Shown here: in pieces, positions 59,290-64,000 of the stretch | Layout: each line of letters opens with the position of its first letter | How positions within the stretch are numbered: the stretch's first letter is position 1 | DNA from: JACTOJ01 sp032335695 | Lineage (GTDB): Bacteria > Bacillota > Clostridia > Clostridiales > Clostridiaceae | Assembly (NCBI RefSeq): GCF_032335695.1 | Contig: NZ_JACTOJ010000013.1 | Coordinates: 61,650 to 125,649, forward strand | Direction: 5' to 3' | Length of the DNA: 64,000 nucleotides | Position numbers and translations under genes: made by a program | Notes under the pieces: generated by a model | Databases searched by the model: none | Told to the model about the DNA's origin: nothing | The model's input: only the letters and a program-made list of their open reading frames with translations

Positions 59290-60069
59290 ATGATTACAAT
59301 AAGGGAGCTAAATAAAACATTTAGTACTCCTCAAGGTAAAATACCAGTCTTGAAAAACATCAATCTTCAGATAAAAAAGGGGGATATATTTGGAATAGTA
59401 GGCTTCAGCGGTGCAGGAAAATCTACTCTTATACGATGTATAAACCGCTTAGAGGAACCAGATTCGGGGGAAATAATCATAGGGGATAAAAATATTACAG
59501 CACTTAAAAAAAGAGAATTGAGGCAAGCAAGAAAAAAGATAGGTATGATATTTCAACAGTTTAATCTTTTCGATTCAAAAACTGTTTATGAAAATATAGC
59601 TTTTGCACTTGAAGTGGCGGGATACAAAAAGAAAGATATAAAACCTAGAGTAGAGGAACTATTAGAACTTGTAGAGCTTACTGAAAAAAAAGATGCATAT
59701 CCGCTTCAGCTTAGCGGAGGACAAAAGCAAAGGGTAGGCATTGCAAGAGCGCTTGCTAATGATCCAGATGTTCTATTAAGCGATGAGGCTACATCAGCTT
59801 TGGATCCGCAGACTACCTACTCAATATTAGAGCTTTTAAGAGATATAAATAAAAAGCTTAGCATCACTATACTTCTAATAACTCATGAGTTAGATGTTTT
59901 AAGATATACCACCAATAATATGGCTGTTTTAGAAAATGGAAGCATAGTGGAGCAGGGGCCTACAGAAAGCTTGTTCTTAAATCCTAAAAGCGATACAGCC
60001 AAGAGATTTATAAGCATAAGCAATAGTCTGCAGCGCAGAAGCTTAGAGGAAGCGGGGTCAGGTATATGA
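59290..60069 (+). CDS. metN: Methionine ABC importer ATPase, short form
   Basis: This 259-residue ATPase has Walker A GFSGAGKST, signature LSGGQKQR, Walker B VLLSDEATSALDP and the H-loop LITHELD. It couples ATP hydrolysis to methionine uptake with MetI and MetQ. MetN is usually about 340 residues with a C-terminal NIL/ACT-like domain that senses internal methionine. This one ends without it, so allosteric inhibition is likely absent and control rests on the SAM riboswitch. It overlaps metI by 4 nt. Confidence 0.93.
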   Translation: MITIRELNKTFSTPQGKIPVLKNINLQIKKGDIFGIVGFSGAGKSTLIRCINRLEEPDSGEIIIGDKNITALKKRELRQARKKIGMIFQQFNLFDSKTVYENIAFALEVAGYKKKDIKPRVEELLELVELTEKKDAYPLQLSGGQKQRVGIARALANDPDVLLSDEATSALDPQTTYSILELLRDINKKLSITILLITHELDVLRYTTNNMAVLENGSIVEQGPTESLFLNPKSDTAKRFISISNSLQRRSLEEAGSGI

Positions 60070-60734
60070 GTAATAATCTATATGATATGTTATCAAAAGG
60101 AACTTTTGAAACTTTATATATGGTGGCAGTTACAACAGTAATAGCGCTTGCTATAGGGCTTCCAATAGGAGTCATACTCACTATAAGTGAAAAAGGAGGG
60201 ATAGTTCCATTCCCTAAATTCAACAAGGTGGTGGGAGCGATAATAAACATCATAAGATCCTTGCCAGAGCTTATTCTTATAATAATTCTTCTTCCTGTGG
60301 CTAGGCTTATAGTTGGAACTACTTTAGGGACCGATGCAGCAATAGTTTCCTTATCCATAGGATCAGCACCTTTTATTGCAAGAATAATTGAGAATTCCTT
60401 AAAGGAGGTACCTCAAGGAAAGATTGAAGCAGCAGAAGCTTTGGGAGCCAGCCCTCTGGAGATAATAATAAAAGTACTTATACCAGAAGCACTGCCATCC
60501 TTAGTGAGAGGTATAACCATAGCTATAATATCTATAACAGGATTTACAGCTATAGTAGGAGCTATAGGCGGGGGAGGACTAGGAAGCCTTGCTATAAGAT
60601 TTGGATATCAAAGATTCAGAACCGATGTACTTATAGGCACAGTGGTAATTCTAGTAGTGATAGTGCAGGCAGTTCAGATAATTGGGGATTTAATAGCAAA
60701 ATTAATAAATAAAAAAAGATTTAAATTTGATTAA
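60066..60734 (+). CDS. metI: Methionine ABC importer permease
   Basis: This 222-residue membrane protein has about five helices and the MetI-type EAA loop (AAEALGASPLEIIIKVLIPEALP). The N-terminal LYDMLSKGTFETLYMV and RSLPELILIIILLPV are typical. It forms the transmembrane path dimer bound by MetN. Its ATG overlaps the metN stop codon, and metQ follows 17 nt later. Confidence 0.94.
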   Translation: MSNNLYDMLSKGTFETLYMVAVTTVIALAIGLPIGVILTISEKGGIVPFPKFNKVVGAIINIIRSLPELILIIILLPVARLIVGTTLGTDAAIVSLSIGSAPFIARIIENSLKEVPQGKIEAAEALGASPLEIIIKVLIPEALPSLVRGITIAIISITGFTAIVGAIGGGGLGSLAIRFGYQRFRTDVLIGTVVILVVIVQAVQIIGDLIAKLINKKRFKFD

Positions 60735-60751
60735 ATAAGGGGGATTTTAAA

Positions 60752-61567
60752 ATGAATAAAAAATTATTAGCAGCAGTAGTAAGCGTATTTGTTATAGGGG
60801 GAATATTTACAGGTTGTTCATCTAAGAGCAAAGAGAGCACATCAGATGATAATACTATCAAAATAGGAGCATCTCTTACACCGCATACAGAAATATTAGA
60901 GCATATTAAACCAGCGCTAGAGAAGGAAGGTATAAAGCTTGATATAGTATCCTTTGATAGTGACGATGAATTGAACCCAGCACTGAATGATAAGCAGATA
61001 GATGCAAATTATTTTCAGCATGTACCGTATTTGGAATCAGTATCAAAGGAAAAGGGCTATAATTTCGCTGTGGCAGGAAAGGTTCATGTTGAGCCAATAG
61101 GTTTCTATTCTCAAAAATTAAAATCTATAGATGATATAAAAAATGGAGCTAAGATAGGTATACCTAACAATCCTTCAAATGAGTACAGAGCATTAGTGCT
61201 TTTGCAGTCCAAGGGACTTATCAAATTAAAGAGCGGTATTGCAAATTACAGTGCAACTCCAGCAGATATAGCAGACAATCCTAAAAATTTAAAGTTTGAA
61301 GAAATCGATGCGGCACAGCTTCCAAGATCTCTTCCAGATTTAGACGGAGCAATTATTAATACTAATACTGTTTTAGAAGCAAAGCTTGATCCAAACTCAG
61401 CACTATTTAGAGAAGATGCTAATTCACCTTATGCAAATGTGGTTGTGGTAAGAAAAGGTGATGAAAATAAAGCTAAAATAAAGAAATTAGTTGCAGCTTT
61501 AAATACAGATGATGTTAGAAACTTTATAAAGCAGAAGTATGGAGTGGCAGTAGTACCAGCATTTTAA
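60752..61567 (+). CDS. metQ: Methionine-binding lipoprotein
   Basis: This 271-residue substrate-binding protein has a lipoprotein signal ending GIFTGC (lipidated Cys22). It has the NlpA/MetQ fold features KIGASLTPHTEILEHIKPAL, DANYFQHVPYL and KIGIPNNPSNEYRAL. It collects methionine outside the membrane for MetNI. The operon is headed by a SAM riboswitch. Confidence 0.94.
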   Translation: MNKKLLAAVVSVFVIGGIFTGCSSKSKESTSDDNTIKIGASLTPHTEILEHIKPALEKEGIKLDIVSFDSDDELNPALNDKQIDANYFQHVPYLESVSKEKGYNFAVAGKVHVEPIGFYSQKLKSIDDIKNGAKIGIPNNPSNEYRALVLLQSKGLIKLKSGIANYSATPADIADNPKNLKFEEIDAAQLPRSLPDLDGAIINTNTVLEAKLDPNSALFREDANSPYANVVVVRKGDENKAKIKKLVAALNTDDVRNFIKQKYGVAVVPAF

Positions 61568-61647
61568 CCTACTAAATAAAAAATGTGTATTCAATTGGTA
61601 ATTTACAAATTATGAGTAATAAGTAAGAGTGAAGAGGTAGTGGTTTA

Positions 61648-61682
61648 GGTTGAAATCGTCTCTTTTAGAGCCGATTTCAATT
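61648..61682 (+). terminator. Hairpin after metQ
   Basis: TTGAAATCG and CGATTTCAA form a 9-bp stem with a loop containing TCTCTTTTAGAG, about 85 bp after metQ. The T-tract is short, so it is only a probable terminator. Confidence 0.5.
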
Positions 61683-61811
61683 TATAAATTTGTTACAGGG
61701 GAATTTTAGCCACAGCTCTTACTTCTTAATTGTTCTTAGCTAAACTATAAAAATTATTTGGAATGCAAACAATAATTAGGATGACTTTTGTCATAAGGAA
61801 GGAGGATAATC

Positions 61812-62147
61812 ATGCACTATAAAGTGGCATTTGCAAGCAGCGACGGAGAACTGGTAAACAAAAATTTTATTAAAGCAAACAAGTTCATAATATATGAAAT
61901 AGGTGACAATACAGCAAAATACCTTGAAGAAAGAACTAAGAAAAGAGTAAATAAAAGATTCGAGAATTCAGAAGATATTTTAGATAAATATATTAAGGGG
62001 ATATCAGACTGCAGAGCCATATTTGTAGATAGTGCAAATAATAATGAGCTGCAGGTTTTAAAATCTAGGGGAATAAAGGTGTTTAATCAGTACCGATTTA
62101 TAAATGAAGTCATAGGCAAGATACTATCATCTACTCTGGAAATTTAG
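61812..62147 (+). CDS. NifX/NifB-type dinitrogenase cofactor-fold protein
   Basis: This 111-residue protein has the PF02579-type fold: YKVAFASSDGELVNKNFIKA, then KFIIYEIGDN and a C-terminal GIKVFNQYRFINEVIGKI. Related proteins bind FeMo-cofactor precursors, but many stand-alone clostridial members have unknown roles. No nitrogenase genes are here. It has an AGGAGGAT site. It lies between the methionine uptake genes and a CysK pseudoenzyme, so a sulfur-related role is possible. Confidence 0.75.
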   Translation: MHYKVAFASSDGELVNKNFIKANKFIIYEIGDNTAKYLEERTKKRVNKRFENSEDILDKYIKGISDCRAIFVDSANNNELQVLKSRGIKVFNQYRFINEVIGKILSSTLEI

Positions 62148-62148
62148 G

Positions 62149-62195
62149 CTCTGCTTTAAAGGAAGGTTGAAGATCAACACTCATTTAAAGCAGAG
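62149..62195. repeat. Imperfect palindromic repeat
   Basis: CTCTGCTTTAAA (62149-62160) and TTTAAAGCAGAG (62184-62195) are perfect 12-bp arms with TTGA/TCAA pairing inside. It may also act as terminator of the NifX-like gene. Confidence 0.65.
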
Positions 62196-62215
62196 AGAGT
62201 GAAGTAATAATATAT

Positions 62216-62253
62216 GGTTTAAATCAGTGTAAAAATCAACACTGATTTAAACC
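62216..62253. repeat. Palindromic repeat
   Basis: GGTTTAAATCAGTGT and ACACTGATTTAAACC are perfect 15-bp arms around an 8-nt spacer. The core matches the palindromes near 23295 and 40685. Confidence 0.7.
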
Positions 62254-62307
62254 AAATTTAGAACAAAGTAAATTAATAAAGATTTATGAGGTTTTGGAGA
62301 TGAAATT

Positions 62308-63219
62308 ATGAATTATATAGAGGATGTAAGAGAATTGGTTGGCAACACGCCCCTTTTAAAATTAAATAATTTCAAACTGAAAGAAAATGTTACCGTATTT
62401 GCTAAGCTAGAACAGTTTAACCCTGGAGGAAGCATAAGAGACAGAGTAGGTATTTATATGATAAGGGAAGCTGAAAAGGCTGGAATCTTGAAAAAGGGAG
62501 ATACGATAATTGAAGTAGCTTTCGAAGATACGGCTATTGGTATCGCATTTGCAGCTATAAATAAAGGTTACAAAACTATATTTGTGGCACCTGAGAATTT
62601 TTCTATAGAAAAGCAGATTATAATAAGAACTTTAGGAGCGAAGGTCATCAACACTCCAGCTGAGTTAGAAATAAAGGGAGCTTTAATTAAGGCTAAAAAT
62701 CTATTGAAAACTATAGAAAATTCTGTGTATTTGAGTGGGTTCTACAATCCCAGAAACCCAGAGGTGCATTACAATACTACAGCTCCAGAAATTTATAGTT
62801 CTCTGGAAGGAAATATAGATTATTTTATAGCAAGTAACGAGAGTGAGGAAATATTCAGGGGAATATCTAAGTATTTAAAGGAGAGAAAATCCAGCATAAA
62901 AAGTATAATAGCGAAACCAGAAGATGGATTTTTATCTGAAAAAGAGATTGATATAGGGAATACGAAAAATATAAATTTCAAAGGTAAGGCTGTAACGGAT
63001 GAGAGACTTGTGGATAGATATATAAGGGTTAAGGAAGATGAAATTTTTAATGCTGTAGGAGAACTGGCTAAAACTGAGGGATTGCTGGTAGGAACATCTT
63101 CAGGAGTAGCCATGGCTGCAGCTTTAAAATTAGCTAAATCCATACGAAAGGGCAATATAGTAGTGATATTTCCTGATGGTGGAGAGAGGTATTTTAGTAA
63201 AAATATATTTTCCTTTTGA
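62308..63219 (+). CDS. CysK-family pseudoenzyme lacking the PLP lysine
   Basis: This 303-residue protein has the cysteine synthase fold and family start (LVGNTPLLKLNNF). The Schiff-base lysine of the NPGGSVKDR motif is replaced by arginine: NPGGSIRDR, codon AGA at 62437-62439. The substrate loop TSGNTG is degraded to AFEDTA, and the phosphate loop GTGGT to ASNESEE, while the C-terminal GTSSG is kept. It is therefore unlikely to make cysteine by the normal mechanism. A regulatory or scaffold role, as known for CysK moonlighting, is possible. Confidence 0.82.
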   Translation: MNYIEDVRELVGNTPLLKLNNFKLKENVTVFAKLEQFNPGGSIRDRVGIYMIREAEKAGILKKGDTIIEVAFEDTAIGIAFAAINKGYKTIFVAPENFSIEKQIIIRTLGAKVINTPAELEIKGALIKAKNLLKTIENSVYLSGFYNPRNPEVHYNTTAPEIYSSLEGNIDYFIASNESEEIFRGISKYLKERKSSIKSIIAKPEDGFLSEKEIDIGNTKNINFKGKAVTDERLVDRYIRVKEDEIFNAVGELAKTEGLLVGTSSGVAMAAALKLAKSIRKGNIVVIFPDGGERYFSKNIFSF

Positions 63220-63320
63220 TTAATAAGGGTATGTTTTAAAAGAATGCTGATAAAGCCTTTGATAGTTTCCAAACTTCAAAAATAATATCAACCTCTTTCT
63301 TAAAACATAGCTATTAATAA
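63219..63320. mobile_element. MITE-like palindromic element with 8-bp flanking direct repeat
   Basis: The inverted ends GGGTATGTTTTAAAAGAATG (from 63227) and its counterpart ending TTAAAACATAGCT (63312) enclose about 40 bp. On both sides lies ATTAATAA (63219-63226 and 63313-63320), which looks like a target-site duplication. There is no ORF. It belongs to the dispersed repeat family of this window. Confidence 0.6.
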
Positions 63321-63376
63321 AAATAACGAGTGTGTGAAAGTTTTTCTGTAAATAGCTTTCTATGATAACTATTGAT

Positions 63377-63415
63377 AGGACATGAGAGCCGATAAGAGGC
63401 TTTCATGTCTTTTAT
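63377..63415. terminator. Stem-loop near the IS end
   Basis: GACATGA-N-AGCC and GGCT-N-TCATGTC pair around a 6-nt loop, followed by TTTTATTT. It lies between the MITE-like element and the transposase stop codon, and may protect the transposase from read-through. Confidence 0.5.
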
Positions 63416-63492
63416 TTACTATAGAAGCAATTTAGTTGCATGTCAAGAACAGCCTTAAAGAAAGGAGTTTTAAACATGCTGTTATTATTTTT

Positions 63493-64000
63493 TTACTGGA
63501 GCCTTCCTTCATACATGATGGATAATTCGCCATACACCTTTCCCCAATTTCTTAGAGGGAGAGTCCACTTTTTAGTAGCTTCGAAAGTGGCTAGGTATAG
63601 AGCCTTAAGCAATGCTGTGTCGCTTGGAAATACGCTTCGCTGTTTATTTAAGCGACGATAAGTGCTGTTTAGACTTTCTATTGCATTGGTGGTATAAATA
63701 ACTTTTCTAACATCCGCAGCAAATTGCTTTTTATCCTTATCTGCTACGTATTTCAATGTGTTCCTAACCTGATGGACAATACAACGCTGATATTCAGTAT
63801 TAGGGAATGCTACCCATATGGATTCTTTAATACCTGTGAGACCATCTGTGCAAAGTATAAGAATATCGGCTACGCCTCTATTCTTGAGTTCATTGAGAAC
63901 ACTAAGCCAATATTTACTGCTTTCATTCTCACCAATTTGAATGGAAAGTACTTCTTTTCTACCATCTTCATTGATACCAAGAATGATGTAAGCGGCTAGC
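63493..64000 (-). CDS. IS256-family transposase, partial, internally deleted
   Basis: The frame runs to the window edge, so only the C-terminal 168 residues are seen. The catalytic core shows ILCTDGLTGIKESIWVAFPN (a DDE Asp in CTDG), YQRCIVHQVRNTLKYVADKD and VIYTTNAIESLNSTYRRLNK, typical of mutator-type transposases. In family members about 55 residues normally separate KQFAAD from the VIYTTNAIES block. Here they are fused as KQFAADVRKVIYTTNAIES, an in-frame deletion. The copy is probably inactive. GAGTGTGTGAAAGTTTTTCT near 63330 may be its outer end. Confidence 0.85.
   Translation of the reverse strand, partial: LAAYIILGINEDGRKEVLSIQIGENESSKYWLSVLNELKNRGVADILILCTDGLTGIKESIWVAFPNTEYQRCIVHQVRNTLKYVADKDKKQFAADVRKVIYTTNAIESLNSTYRRLNKQRSVFPSDTALLKALYLATFEATKKWTLPLRNWGKVYGELSIMYEGRLQ

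Noticed and set aside
62308..63219. Ordinary cysteine synthase (cysK)
   Set aside because: The PLP lysine and two active-site loops are changed, so the usual annotation would overstate its function.

Overview
This 64-kb window looks like chromosome from an AT-rich, endospore-forming, amino-acid-fermenting Clostridium. The supporting evidence is strong GGAGG ribosome-binding sites, T-box, SAM-I and lysine leader RNAs, a Spo0E-like protein, a gene set for anaerobic lysine fermentation, and a KamA that closely resembles the clostridial enzyme as I remember it. No species name is claimed.

Layout. 0-4.4 kb: a possible operon of a membrane histidine kinase, a response regulator with no DNA-binding domain and a KdpD cut down to its sensor half, then a small soluble chemotaxis-type protein. 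4.5-23.1 kb: housekeeping and envelope genes, including a 3-methyladenine glycosylase, an NSS-type sodium symporter, a TetR/MMPL efflux pair with four matching operator palindromes, a chemoreceptor, a ketopantoate-reductase-like enzyme, a VanW protein, a secreted LCAT-like hydrolase, a TPR-GAF-GGDEF protein, a class B PBP, a CAP-domain lipoprotein and a Ham1-type pyrophosphatase.

23.4-41.5 kb: an accessory region that reads as a phage-tail-like particle (tailocin) with no head genes. It has its own sigma-70-family factor, an XRE repressor with palindromic operators, and an ArpU-like regulator. These are followed by tail completion protein, major tail protein, a frameshifted tail-assembly chaperone, tape measure, Dit, a fibre module, XkdX, a beta-helix spike, Tal, XhlA, an amidase endolysin and two holin-like proteins. 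No integrase, terminase, portal, capsid, sheath or replication gene was seen. SOS-box-like sequences sit at the promoters of the sigma factor and of a small acidic ORF. A joint model is that DNA damage relieves LexA, the sigma factor is made, the tail operon is transcribed, and the amidase and holins lyse the cell.

41.5-49.3 kb: argS with a T-box leader, thymidine kinase, an unknown Ser/Gln-rich protein, two DUF445 membrane proteins and an orphan histidine kinase. 49.5-58.4 kb: a lysine riboswitch and terminator ahead of kal-kce-kdd-kamA-kamB-kamC-kamD-kamE, the core of lysine fermentation through beta-lysine. 58.7-63.2 kb: a Spo0E-like gene, a SAM-I riboswitch with metNIQ, a NifX-like protein and a CysK homologue that has lost its PLP lysine. 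The window ends in an IS256-family transposase with an apparent internal deletion.

A family of short palindromic repeats with ends like GGCTATGTTTTAAAA recurs in intergenic gaps. One copy has an 8-bp direct repeat on each side. Another pair of ends brackets about 190 bp of highly foldable DNA between the two holin genes, which may be a mobile MITE or an undescribed structured RNA.
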